A DNA stretch of 64,000 bases from Bugula neritina (Eukaryota > Bryozoa > Gymnolaemata > Cheilostomatida > Bugulidae), in the NCBI GenBank assembly GCA_964035545.1, contig OZ037770.1, positions 115,001 to 179,000 of the forward strand, given 5' to 3'. Shown one piece after another: positions 11,801-24,500 of this stretch. Position numbers and translations under genes: made by a program. Below the pieces are notes generated by a model. It saw only the letters and a program-made list of their open reading frames with translations, did no database searches and had not been told where the DNA came from. Each line of letters opens with the position of its first letter. Within the stretch, counting starts at the first letter, position 1.

Positions 11801-14800
11801 ACTAGAATGCTGACCAACTCTCACATTTCGACTCCTCACAGGTGACTGACTGGTCTTGTGTGGAGGAAGGGAAGTTTGAGCTGAGCCACCAGACGGCTTG
11901 TCACCACTGGGGTTAGACTGAGTTTCTAAACTATTGCTAATAGAGGTAGGCTGGTGAGCGGAAGCACTCGCAGACTTGGGGCAGGCATTGTACAGCATAT
12001 GGAAGGTTCCCAGGTTCTGTAGAGGTAGAAGGGGCTGGTTTTTCTTTGCTTTCTCAAAGCATTCCAACGCCAGATCTAAACATTATGGTAGGAAATGCTA
12101 CACTTTTCAGTATGCAACTTGAGAGTTGCCTTACTCTACATGTTAACTTTCTGTACAGTAATTTGGAGCAGATAACAGCAATTACCACAGGCCCAACTAA
12201 GGGTCAAAGTGGGTATTTACTATACCAGACTTACCAATAGTTCCAGCTAGAATGCCGGGTAAATTCTCTTTGAGTACTTCACAGTTTACGTGCATTGCAG
12301 GGTTTACATTGATCTCTATCAGCCAAATCTTCATATCGCTGTCTATCATGAAATCAAACCCGTAGATGTCAAACAAGCCTAGACGACTCTGAAGTTTATG
12401 CTTTACGCTGTTGAAGCAGTACTTCATGATTGCCTTTATCTGTTTCTACAACACAGCAAGAAAAGGTTATTTCTTCGACTAGCTGTTTGGTGAGAGAGTT
12501 ACAAAGTGTAGTATAGACTCTGATAGAGGATACGATATCAGCACACCTCAAAGTGGTTGAGCACCCAGTCTGTCTCTATGCCTTTCTCCTCCTCAACTGT
12601 TTCATTCACATACTGATTGAACTTCTCCATTGACCACACAGTGTCTTCCTTCATGTCTTTGTAATTCTCTACTTTCTTCTGCACATACTGTGAGTAGAAG
12701 TCAAATACCATTCGATATTGAAGCATCGGTTACCTACTCTATGAGTGAGTGAGTGAGTGAGTGAGTATTCAGTGAGAGAGTGAATGAGTGAGTGAGTATT
12801 CAGTGAGTGAATGAGTATTCAGTGAGAGTGAGTGAGTAAGTAAGTATTCAGTGAGAGTGAGTGAGTTAGTGAGTGATAATTGATCAGTAAAATGGTGCAA
12901 TTCAAGCTGCCAGTACTATTACCATGCTTACTGTATACAAGCTAAACATTGAGAGATGCATACAAACCTGATTGGTTAGATGAGTAGAAAGGTCAAGGCT
13001 ATCTAGATTATATTCCTCACACGTGACCCTGACATAACCTTTGTGATACAAGACAATGAACGGTAGAGTGCTGGGAATCATCATGTAAGCTCTGATATCA
13101 AATTTCTTCCTCTCCACGAGGAGGGGCTTCTCAATGTACCTCTGAACTATGAGAGGCATGAGTGGTTTGGTCCTCCTGGCCTGCTTCCTCTGCTCTCTGT
13201 CTGCCAGCATCTTATCTATCTGCTCCTGGGACCTGATCAGAAATATTCCTTTTCCTTGATTCAGTCCTGTTGGCTTGCAGATCCATATTTCTCCATCTGA
13301 AAATACGGTATACTATGTAGTGTGTACTGTATACTATGTAGTGTGTACTGTATACTATGTAGTGTGTACTGTATACCATGTAGTGTGTACTGTATACTAT
13401 GTAGTGTGTACTGTATACCATGTAGTGTGTACTGTATACTATGTAGTGTGTACTGTATACTATGTAGTGTGTACTGTATACTATGTAGTGTGTACTGTAT
13501 ACCATGTAGTGTGTACTGTATACCATGTAGTGTGTACTGTATATCATGTAGTATGTACTGTATACTATGTAGTGTGTACTGTATACCATGTAGTGTGTAC
13601 TGTATACTATGTAGTGTGTACTGTATACTATGTAGTGTGTACTGTATACCATGTAGTGTGTACTGTATACTATGTAGTGTGTACTGTATACTATGTAGTG
13701 TATACTGTATACCATGTAGTGTGTACTGTATACTATGTAGTGTGTACTGTATACCATGTAGTGTGTACTGTATACTATGTAGTGTGTACTGTATACTATG
13801 TAGTGTATACTGTATACCATGTAGTGTGTACTGTATACTATGTAGTGTGTACTGTATACCATGTAGTGTGTACTGTATACTATGTAGTGTGTACTGTATA
13901 CTATGTAGTGTATACTGTATACTATGTAGTGTGTACTGTATACCATGTAGTGTGTACTGTATACTATGTAGTGTGTACTGTACACTATGTAATACAAACC
14001 CTTGTAAACATCTAAAAAAGTTTCTCTGTCTTTCAGCTGATCAATTCTGTAGGTCTCAGGGACAAAGTCACTCATCTTCAGCTTTACGCGGTCCCCTTTG
14101 AGAGCCCCGACTACTCTGCTGTATTCACTGAGGCTATTATATAGCCCGAGTTTGTTGGTGAGTAAACTGCAGTTGGGTATTCGGTTTACCAGCTGTTCGC
14201 CATCTCTACAGTATGCAGTATATTCTATAGTATAGAGATAGCATGTGTATATATTCTAGGATATACAGTATATAAATAACATAGGAGTATATTCTAGGAT
14301 ATACAGTATAGAGATAACATAGGAGTATATTCTAGGATATACAGTGTATAAATAACATAGGAGTATATTCTAGGATATACAGTATATAAATAACATAGAA
14401 GTATATTCTAGGATATACAGTATATAAATAACATAGGAGTATATTCAAGCACCTGAAAGCACCGTAGTTCACCTGGCCATTCACTTCAATCCACTTGAGC
14501 TTCCAGTTGAAGTTCTGCTTGTCTGCAATTTTCTTCCAACCCAAAGAGTTTAAGTACGCATCAACACTAAATGAGTAGTAAAGAGTTATATAATATAATT
14601 TATGTAGAGTCATGTGCTATGTAGAGACATGTGCTATATAAAGTTATGTGCTATATAGGGTTATGTGCTATGTAGAGTCATGTGCTATATAGAGTTATGT
14701 GCTATGTAGAGTAATATAATATACATCACTTCCTGATATGCTACAAACTCAATGATCTATGTATTCTCAATAGAAAGATAGTGTATTAGAGTTTTTGGTC

Positions 14801-16156
14801 TTACATAGGGCCACCATTTCCCCCACAGATTTGGTAAGATGCCATGTTAGTTGGGAGACTCAACAGTTTTATCCGAGCATTGTGTTCTGCTTTACGCCTT
14901 CTTTTACGTCTTTTTTTAGGAGATGAATATTCTGAGAACTCAGCAACCTCTGTAAGTATTGCTAGTACTTGTAGCTCACACTGATTTCATCAAATTAGAA
15001 TTACAGTTCAACCTCGTAAAATCATCAAACATTGCGTGAGGTTGAATTCAAGTAATTAGTTTCAAAAGATCAGCTAGGACACTAAGTCAAAGTTGAGTCA
15101 AGCTCGTAACTATTCAAGTTGATTGCTAACTAAGCTGAATCTAGTCAAGTCCAAACAATATATTATTAATGTTGAGTTTGACAAAGACTTTACTTATTTT
15201 AATTAAATTTGAATTGATTTGCAATTATGTCTTTAATCAAGTCATTCGATGTCTTGCTCATTTACACATTGACATAAATTTAATAGAGAATAGTGCATCA
15301 ATTCAGAATAAAAAATATAAATTAAATTTAACTAGTACCGCCAGCTTGAAGTACTTGAAAATTTATACTTTAAGTTTTATTAATCATAAATTAAAATATA
15401 GCAACTATGATAGAATAAAATCATTTAATTTAATAGCTACTAAATCTTAATAAGCATTTAAGAATCATAGCATTAGTTTAAATAACATAGAAAAAAAACT
15501 TTCTTTGCCAGTTAATATTTAAATTTAATCCATATATTAAAATAATTCTCAAGACTTGCAGCAATTCAAGTCCAGTCAGTGAGTTACCAGCTTAACCATT
15601 TTAGCACGCTGATTTGGGCCCAAGTTTTTAATTAATTGAAACAGCCAATTCAACATCACTAAGATATTATATTGATTGAGACCTGGCAGTAACCGGCACT
15701 AAAACTAAAAGTCAAGACGGGCTCACAAAAATGGTTAAATCAGTGAGCAAAATCAAGATCCATAAACACAAAATGAAAATATCAATTACAAGAATAGCCG
15801 ATCTACTTGAGTTGCACAAAGCAGGGTCTAAGCTAACGTCATATGTTTGGTAGCAATACCGTTCACAATGACAAATCAATAACTTTAAGTTTATTTTAGT
15901 TTGAGTTTGTCAAAATGAAAATGTCAATCTCATTCACAATGACAATCACAATGCGAGTGATCACTAGCAGAATCAATAAACATCAGTATGATTGGGCTGG
16001 CAGTAAGCCTGTCGTAGACGTAATTACTGTTAACTTACCTGAGCAATATATTGACTCAATATTAGCAGTAGACTGATCCAAAAATATCTCTGCGGGAGTT
16101 TCAGCTTGTGCTCGATCTACCTCGTCTGCGGCGCATACACTAATACTTGTAGACAT
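8211..16156 (-). CDS. TTLL10: TTLL10-like tubulin polyglycylase, 11 exons, 792 aa
   Basis: Exons in transcript order: 16156-16039, 14949-14805, 14566-14453, 14205-14000, 13296-12968, 12687-12547, 12445-12235, 12075-11798, 11469-11054, 9061-8879, 8448-8211. All junctions are GT-AG, all phases agree and the total is exactly 793 codons with stop. The ATG has an in-frame TAA 9 nt upstream. Residues about 80-425 form the TTL/ATP-grasp domain: [85 protein letters not shown] and, for Mg-[12 protein letters not shown] with [11 protein letters not shown]. The VWSME and NCEVLKE stretches match TTLL10 better than other TTLLs. This family elongates glycine side chains on axonemal tubulin and other proteins. 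Residues 422-792 are a Ser/Gln-rich, probably disordered tail, the least certain part. Confidence 0.9.
8482..8860. repeat. CTA/CCACTA microsatellite filling TTLL10 intron 10
   Basis: Trinucleotide and hexanucleotide tract occupying almost all of the 430-bp intron 8449-8878. It yields long poly-Thr, Leu, Tyr, Val or Ser frames on both strands; none is a gene. Confidence 0.95.
9112..9490. repeat. 21-bp minisatellite, about 18 copies, TTLL10 intron 9
   Basis: Unit core ATGACTAGCTGTGTGTATC. Being a multiple of 3, it is open on both strands; the frames are artefacts. It lies just upstream, in transcript sense, of the exon 10 acceptor at 9062. Confidence 0.95.
9491..11053 (-). other. Remainder of TTLL10 intron 9
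   Basis: Contains a 26-bp array at 10020-10335 (about 12 copies, core ACTACTACTAGTACTACT), degenerate CACTGAGT/CATTCAG repeats at 10480-10690 and ACT-rich sequence to 11000. No exon seen. Confidence 0.7.
10020..10335. repeat. 26-bp minisatellite, about 12 copies
   Basis: Core ACTACTACTAGTACTACT followed by GTTATATA; nearly identical copies inside TTLL10 intron 9. Confidence 0.9.
11495..11665 (-). repeat. 28-bp array with GTAAGT cores, TTLL10 intron 8
   Basis: About six copies. Read on the gene strand each unit holds GTAAGTATAT, a near-perfect 5' splice-site consensus, and ends ACTATAG, so every unit resembles a miniature GT...AG segment. It lies near the 3' end of intron 8. Confidence 0.9.
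11690..11810 (-). repeat. 16-bp array copying the TTLL10 exon 8 donor
   Basis: Gene-strand unit TAGTAGAGTAAGTACG, about seven copies. The first copy is the true exon 8/intron 8 junction (exon ends AGTAGA at 11798, intron starts GTAAGT). Confidence 0.9.
12740..12870. repeat. GAGT/ATTCAGT degenerate repeat, TTLL10 intron 5
   Basis: GAGTGAGT runs broken by ATTCAGTGAG, inside the 280-bp intron between exons 5 and 6. Confidence 0.85.
13310..13990. repeat. 21-bp minisatellite, about 32 copies, filling TTLL10 intron 4
   Basis: Core ACTATGTAGTGTGTACTGTA. It makes up almost all of the 703-bp intron 13297-13999. Variants (TACTATG, TACCATG) are interspersed. Long frames on both strands are artefacts of the unit length. 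Confidence 0.95.
14215..14446. repeat. 38-bp minisatellite, TTLL10 intron 3
   Basis: About six copies with core ATATTCTAGGATATACAGTA, occupying nearly the whole 247-bp intron 14206-14452. Confidence 0.9.
14610..14715. repeat. 17-bp minisatellite, TTLL10 intron 2
   Basis: About six copies of GTAGAGTCATGTGCTAT and variants between exons 2 and 3. Confidence 0.85.
14950..16038 (-). other. TTLL10 intron 1
   Basis: Non-repetitive AT-rich intron of 1089 bp, one of the few long introns here without a minisatellite. No exon seen. Confidence 0.7.
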
Positions 16157-17489
16157 ATAATATTAATAATTATTATATAGTTCAATCAATATATTATTTT
16201 ATATTCACCAGACCAGCTGGCGTAGGTGACTGCTCACTAGAATCAGAGCACAAAATTTATCGGATTATCCAGTCAGTCACACTGCGATTGGCATGCACAA
16301 CCTACACTCCAGGCTACCAGGCCCAGTTCAGTGGTTGGATAAAACAGTCGTTGAGTATTGCCAACAGCGTGAGTATTCAACCTTCGTTTCACGCACGAGA
16401 GTACGTTACCTAGCAACCATTGATGTGTCTGGTAATCACCCTTGTTATTTTAAGGCATTGAACTGTAGAGGACTTGTTTGATAAACCTGCGTGTAATTTA
16501 TTTAGTGCTCCATTATGTATCAGTGGTGCAGCTGAATGCTAGAGTAACGAAAATAATTATAAAGTAAATGTGATAAACTCGATGCAACATATTTAGTAAA
16601 AACTGAAAAAATACTTCTATGTTTTGACTTTTGAAAATAAACATGGCCCATTAAAAACTCAGCCAAATTAGTATACTAATTACTATTACTGCATCTTATT
16701 AATAAAAAGTAAAAGCATAATTCAACTGTTATTTATTTATGATTGTATCAGTCTTGTGATGTATCTTCATGTCTATGAAACTGAAATTACTCTGTTGTGC
16801 ATAGTCCATGACGTTAACAGTGGTTAAAATCATTGAAATATAAATTTCAACACATGCAGTGGTTACAATGCTATGAAACCACAACCGTGAGAGACTATAG
16901 TTAAATGGAGCCTGCAGTTGAAGGTGGGCAGTTCTTAATTTTTATAAACCTACTATGTATGCCTACAAGTTTATAAACCTTCCTAATGCAACTCTGGCGC
17001 TGTGGGCGGAGCCTCAGACCACACCTAAATTCATTATATTATTTAACATGTTTTGCTGGCTGATTGGCTATATGTTGAGCTAGAGAGGAAAAATACGCCT
17101 AGAGATATCTGGTCCGTTATGTTTTTGTACCAAGTCATGATGCAAGTAGAGATATTACATTTCATATGTATTGTATACATATAAGAATATTTAACCAAAC
17201 AACATAGGATAAAATTAAATAAAGAATTGAGAAGAGCAGAGTGATTGTCACAAACTTTTCAATTCAAAAGTTCAACTGAGCATGAAGAGTGAGTACCAGT
17301 ACAGGTAAGTCTAGGAAAAAGGAATAATTTAATAATATATAGTACAATATAACAGTAATATAAAAAGAATATAATACAATAATAATATAGAAAGAATATG
17401 ATACAATAATAAAAGTGATATAATACTAATAGTTGTATGTAATAATGTAATGTAATAGTATTTAGCCAGCTAAATATTATAATATAACA
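16157..17489. other. Intergenic region between NlpC-like gene and TTLL10
   Basis: Probable TTLL10 promoter next to 16157 and 3' flank of the NlpC-like gene beyond its polyA signal. No clear TATA box was identified. No other coding sequence supported. Confidence 0.55.
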
Positions 17490-17495
17490 TTTATT
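17490..17495 (-). terminator. PolyA signal of the NlpC/P60-like gene
   Basis: AATAAA on the minus strand about 60 nt after the stop codon at 17555-17557, supporting a gene end here instead of read-through into TTLL10. Confidence 0.6.
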
Positions 17496-17554
17496 GTTCT
17501 GAAATGATAAGTTTTGCAAAATAAAAAATTTTGCTGGGGACAAATATTTGTGTT

Positions 17555-20500
17555 TCATAAAATAATCTCTCTAGTCTGAGTTCCAACAGTACTCTCTCTA
17601 GTCTGAGTTCCAACAGTACTCTCTCTAGTCTGAGTTCCAACAGTACTCTCTCTAGTCTGAGTTCCAACAGTACTCTCTCTAGTCTGAGTTCCAACAGTAC
17701 TCTCTCTAGTCTGAGTTCCAACAGTACTCTCTCTAGTCTGAGTTCCAACAGTACTCTCTCTAGTCTGAGTTCCAACAGTACTCTCTCTAGTCTGAGTTCC
17801 AACAGTATTCTCTCTAGTCTGAGTTCCAACAGTACTCTCTCTAGTCTGAGTTTCAACAGTACTCTCTCTAGTCTGAGTTCCAACAGTACTCTCTCTAGTC
17901 TGAGTTCCAACAGTACTCTCTCTAGTCTGAGTTCCAACAGTACTCTCTCTAGTCTGAGTTCCAACAGTACTCTCTCTAGTCTGAGTTCCAACAGTACTCT
18001 CTCTAGTCTGAGTTCCAACAGTACTCTCTCTAGTCTGAGTTCCAACAGTATTCTCTCTAGTCTGAGTTCCAACAGTACTCTTTCTAGTCTGAGTTCCAAC
18101 AGTATTCTCTCTAGTCTGAGTTCCAACAGTATTCTCTCTAGTCTGAGTTCCAACAGTATTCTCTCTAGTCCGAGTTCCAACAGTATTCTCTCTAGTCTGA
18201 GTTCCATCACTAAACGCATGCTGAGCGGGCAGAGGCCAACCCTCATCTAATGGAAATAACAGTTACAATATACAGCATAATGCACAGAGAAAGTATAAAC
18301 TGCAGAAATATAAAGAAGCAGAAAGAGCAAGCTGCAGGATATACCTTCACTCTCAGTACCGCTGGCGTCTTCATCTGGTGGACAGGAAGTGCTTGTGTCT
18401 GTCTGTTCGGGTTTGTGGGTGAAGAATATTGATTTCTCGGAGGGAATGAAGTGATGAGTCAGTTTCCAAGGGTGTGCGTCGCAATGACTATAAATATAGA
18501 CATATTATATTACTATATTATCATATTACTATATTATTATATTACTGTATTATTGTATTACTATATTATTATATTACTATATTATTGTATTACTATATTA
18601 TTATATTACTATATTATTGTATTACTATATTATTATATTACTATATTACTATATTATTATATTACTATATTATTGTATTACTATATTATTGTATTACTAT
18701 ATTATTATATTACTATATTATTGTATTACTATATATATTATATTACTATATTATTGTATTACTATATTACTATATTATTATATTACTATATTATTATATT
18801 ACTATATTATTGTATTACTATATTATTATATTATTATATTATTATATTACTATATTATTATATTACTGTATTATTGTATTACTATATTATTATATTACTA
18901 TATTATTGTATTACTATATTATTATATTACTATATTACTATATTATTATATTACTATATTACTATATTATTATATTACTATATTATTGTATTACTATATT
19001 ATTGTATTACTATATTATTATATTACTATATTATTGTATTACTATATATATTATATTACTATATTATTGTATTACTATATTACTATATTATTATATTACT
19101 ATATTATTATATTACTATATTATTGTATTACTATATTATTATATTATTATATTACTATATTATTATATTACTGTATTATTGTATTACTATATTATTATGT
19201 TACTATATTATTGTATTACTACATTACTATATTATTATACTATTAAACATAGCCAACCTTTTGCACTCTCCACTCAGCCATGTGTCAATGGATTTGAAGA
19301 TGTAAGTTGGGGAATGATAACTCCTAGCTTCAAACTTGTAGCTCTTGTGTATCTCCACATGGCCACGCTGCCATCTGGCTCCTATAGTCTTCTCTCCTTC
19401 ACCCAACCAAATCTCAACGTGTACAATATCGTGTTTCTGTCTTTTACCTAGTTACAGTATTATAGTATATAGTATATAACATATAGTATAGAGTATATAG
19501 TAAGTAGCGGATATAGACTCACATCTAGGGTTGTAGTAAGTAGCGGATATAGACTCACATTTAGGGTTGTAGTAAGTAGCGGATACAGACTCACATTTAG
19601 GGTTGTAGTAAGTAGCGGATATGAACACCAGATCTCCTGGCAGCATGTCAGCTTCATGCTCCACTCTGATTGGCAGAGTGTCGTACTGGTAGGCTTGGTT
19701 CCACGGCCCAAACTCGAACCCAAAATCATCCTTTAGATCTCTAACTATTTTCCTGACAAGACCGCAGCAGTCAAGGAAGAGTTGAGAGTTATATTCAGCT
19801 TCTGAAGAGAAGACAATACACTAGTAGTTGTCCTCTCAATATATTGTATAGTCGGACAACTCTCAGCACACGAGTAGTTGTCCTCTCAACATACCGTATA
19901 GTAGGACAACTCTCAGCACACGAGTAGTTGTCCTCTCCACATACCGTATAGTAGGGCAACTCCCAGCATACTAGTAGTTGTCCTCTCAACATACTGTATA
20001 GCAGGACAACTCCCAGCACACGAGTAGTTGTCCTCTCAACATACTGTATAGCAGGACAACTCCCAGCACACTAGTAGTTGTCCTCTCAATATACCGTATA
20101 GTAGGACAACTCCCAGCACATATCACACTAGACTGCTAGAGTATCTCTTACCATCTTCACTCCAGTAACGTCTGGCGTAAGGAACACCAAAGTACTTCTT
20201 AGCCTGACCTACAAACTTCTCTCTCAACTTTTGTTTGTATTCTGCTGTGTGGGTGTCTCTTATTGCTGCTTCTCTTGACACTCTTGCTGTCTCTACTGCT
20301 GCCTATGAAACCAGAAAACTACCACTAGTAGGACTACAGTACACCTCCTCCAGTATACAATAATACACAATGGTACACAGGTGTATATTACTATTTCCAA
20401 CAGTGCACGTGTAAAAACCTTATATAACCTCAGAATTTACCAGGGTAGTCCAGGTAAAATATGTCGTAATAGAATGCCTCACCAACATGGCTTCATGGAA

Positions 20501-21509
20501 TCTATTACAGTCGCCAATCACTAGACTATAACAATCACCAACACTATAGGAGCTAACTAACCCAGTGGAATACTATAATACTTATGAGTATACTTGTATT
20601 ATAATACTTATGAGTATACTTGTATTATAATACTTATGAGTATACTTGTATTATAATACTTATGAGTATACTTGTATTATAATACTTATGAGTATACTTG
20701 TATTATAATACTTATGAGTATACTTGTATTATAATACTTATGAGTATACTTGTATTATAATACTTATGAGTATACTTGTAGTATAATACTTATGAGTATA
20801 CTTGTATTATAATACTTATGAGTATACTTGTATTATAATACTTATGAGTATACTTGTATTATAATACTTATGAGTATACTTGTATTATAATACTTATGAG
20901 TATACTTGTATTATAATACTTATGAGTATACTTGTATTATAATACTTATGAGTATACTTGTATTATAATACTTATGAGTATACTTGTATTATAATACTTA
21001 TGAGTATACTTGTATTATAATACTTATGAGTATACTTGTATTATAATACTTATGAGTATACTTGTATTATAATACCGGCTCAAAACTCACACGAATAAAA
21101 TCTAGAACAAAAGGTCGTGGAATCACGGAAAGCTTAAAATTGGTTCATCAAGTTGATTAATTGGATAATAATCTCCACATCTTTCTTTAAATCAAACAAT
21201 AGTCTGGCGTAGTGCGTGGGCCTTTATAAATCCCCCTCTAATACTTCTTTACCCCCCCCCCCCATTCCTAAAGCTAAAACACAGATCAGTGTACTGAAGG
21301 CACTAGCTCTAGTATATGGTATATAAAGTAATATCATATACAACACTTACAGTGAGATTGGTGTATTATTTAGTCTAGAACATGTAATATGGCATTCAGA
21401 ACATAATGTGTGACCTATGTAGTGCAGCAAATAAAGTATGCTTCAAGGGATAGACTACCATAGGTGTACTGTACTTAGCCACTGACATCTACAGCTGATA
21501 ACACACCAT

Positions 21510-21580
<71 letters not shown>

Positions 21581-24500
21581 TATATAACAAAGTGTAGAAG
21601 TCAGGGGGCAGTGAGTACTGACTTCTATACCCTGGAAAGTCTCTCAGCCTTCATCAATGTCAAACCATCTTGCCAACCTCCTGCTAACCCTATTCTGAGG
21701 ATCATTTACCCCTTTCTTGGAATAAAATCAGCTAATAAGGGAAGTGATGTTAATCCAAAGTTTAGTACAGTTTCGTATAGCTTCACCCAATTTGGCAACC
21801 AAAAGCTAGATAATTAAAACAACTCATTATATGATTTCGAAATATTTAGTCATAAGCTGTGAAACATTTTGCGGAAACATCTCAGCATTGCTTTTTGTGG
21901 AAAATTTCCACGTGAGCTAAAAATACCTTTTACCTATGACTTTCCATCATTTACCTAGTAGTTATAGTTAATCATTACCTAGTAGTTATACTTCATCATT
22001 ACCTAGCAGTTATACTTTATCATTACCTAGTAGTTATACTTTATTATTACCTAGTAGTTATACTTTATCATTACCTAGTAGTTATACTTCATCATTACCT
22101 AGTAGTTATACTTTATCAATACCTAGTAGTTATACTTTATCATTACCTAGTAGTTATAGTTTATCATTACCTAGTAGTTATAACATGTTTTACCCTAGTG
22201 TTGTCGAGGTGAGAAACTGTTGGGAGGATTTTACCCACATCCAATATGTTCTTCGAATTGAAAACAAGTTTAACCTCAAATAATTTGTGATGTATAAGCA
22301 GCAGTAAGGGGAAGGTTATTGCTTATAGTAACCTAGCAACAGACGTCACTCCTCTGGAAATACTCACCACCAGGCAGGTTCAGTTGAAGCAGCAACATGT
22401 GTTATTAAGGGCCGACTTATCCAAAATCTTCCAGAGTTGGCAGCAAAAGTAGATTATATTTGCAGGATAACTTTACCTGACAGTATTAGAGAATGGCAAA
22501 TCTTATACAACCAGGTAAAGCTACATGCAAACTTCAGTGAACATCACCTTGAATAGAACTCCCTCCACAACACCTAGCCCATTCCTCCACAACATCCTCC
22601 CCTCCCCCCACAACATCCCACGAGACTGAGAGGGCCACAGCTAAGACTATACCTTTTTAGTCTACTACACGTTTAAAAAAAACAAAACATTTACTGTCTG
22701 CTAATGTTTGATCTAACTTTTTAGCCAATAAAACTCAGTGAGAAATACTGCTTTATAGATCAGCCTACTAAGTAAAGATAATAACTTTTCTAATCAGCAA
22801 AAGCACTGGCATTGGTAAGGAATACTAGTGCAGCGATGCATCTCTACTACTATATAACATTGTGCAAGACTGTGTAATACTGTGTAATACTGTAACATTA
22901 CAAGTACAGTAGTGATTCATTTGAATAACCGGATGAAGACTACATCAGAAAATAGACCCGTTGGAAGCCATCTAATTTCAAAGCTGTAAAGTGATGCTCT
23001 CATAACTATTAGTTTACTACGTGATAGAATATCAAGCGTTAAGAGCAGCAGCAGCCACTCGTATTAATAGATGACCTCAGTGTGACCCCTGCCAGCACTA
23101 CACAACCCTTCAATACGAAGGCAGACTGGAATCACACAGCGTATGCATGTTTAACTATTATAAGCCGAGTTAGTGGTACTGTAATACCTGTCCAAATTGC
23201 CAGGTTGCCAACCCACGCACAAGATCAAGTATAATCCACAAGGTGTAACCGACTTTAATGTAAATGTGAAAATGAGATAGAAGAAAGCCATCACCTTGGT
23301 GCAGTTCCCATAGCTGCACGGGCTGAGAGTGTCAACATAGCTTCCTGTTTTGCCATCCAGTATTGCGTGATGATGCAATCATACGGAGGCACACCCGATG
23401 ATATATCAGTTAATGTCACGCGCCAAAACTTGACGCAAATCATAACACCTGCCGGCAAGAAAATGAGGAACTACCAAACTACACAGCCAACAGCACCCCT
23501 GCTCTGCGGCACCCCTGCTCTGCGGCACCCCTGCTCTGCGGCACCCCTGCTCTGCGGCACCCCTGCTCTGCGGCACCCCTGCTCTGCGGCACCCCTGCTC
23601 TGCGGCACTCAAGATAGCCAAGCAAGACTTTTAATTAGTTTTACAGCTATTCAGCTTTAAAGAGAGATTAACACAGTAATGGGCAGCTGAAGGCTGTTAT
23701 AATTAAGTCTGACCAATAATTTATTTTGGAGGCAGTGTAGGTGGAGAGTGAGAGTAGGTGGAGGGAGTGTAGGTGGAGAGAGAGTGTAGGTGGAGAGGGA
23801 GTAGGTGGAGAGAGAGTGTAGGTGGAGAGGGAGTAGGTGGAGGCAGTGTAGATGGAGAGAGAGTAGGTGGAGGGAGTGTAGGTGGAGAGAGAGAGCAGGT
23901 GGAGAGGGAGTAGGTGGAGGCAGTGTAGATGGAGAGAGAGTAGGTGGAGGGAGAGTAGATGGAGAGAGTGTAGGTGGAGGGAGAGTAGGTAGAGAGAGAG
24001 AGAAGGTGGAAAGAGAGAAGGTGGAGAGAGAGAGTAGGTGGAGAGAGTGTAGATGGAGAGAGAGAGTAGGTGGAGAGAGTGTAGATGGAGAGAGAGAGTA
24101 GGTGGAGAGAGAGAGTAGGTGGAAAGAGAGAAGGTGGAGAGAGAGTGTAGATGAAGAGGGTGTGGGCTGAGTGGGTGTAGAGGTGTGGTCACCAGCATAA
24201 GAGGAGAGGTGTAGAGGTGTGGTCACTAGTATAATAAGGGTGAATAGCATAGACATTGTCAGTTTGTCCTACTTTAACGTTCATTCTATTTGTTCAGGTA
24301 AATGGAGAGCCAAACAAATATCCAAACTTTTTCAATTGTGAAGAGACCACTGCCTGGGGGAATAGTTTAGTATAAAGAGAAGAAGCAACGACTACCTTAA
24401 GCACTACCAAATGAAGAAAGACAGCAGCTGAGGCAGCAATTAAACAGCTAGTCCAGCAGAAATATAACTTCTAAATTATTTTAGGAGTCTTGATAGCTGA

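Noticed and set aside
13212-14101. Long frames on both strands (TVYYVVC and VYSTHYI types)
   Set aside because: 21-bp array in TTLL10 intron 4; only the short ends belong to TTLL10 exons.
16039-18246. Single fused NlpC-TTLL10 gene model
   Set aside because: Not adopted: the last NlpC-like exon reads to a TGA followed by AATAAA, and TTLL10 has its own ATG with an upstream in-frame stop; kept as an alternative in the findings.
18451-19451. Three plus-strand frames of Leu/Tyr/Ile repeats up to 325 codons
   Set aside because: AT-rich intronic array of the minus-strand NlpC-like gene.
22334-22516. Plus-strand open stretch of about 60 codons ending at a CAG/GTAAAG donor
   Set aside because: Looks exon-like but has no ATG, no partner exon and no recognised homology; could be a relic or chance.
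23284-23400. Minus-strand exon-like stretch with donor CACCAAG/GTGATG
   Set aside because: Phase does not fit a direct join to exon 2 of the NlpC-like gene and no other exon pairs with it.
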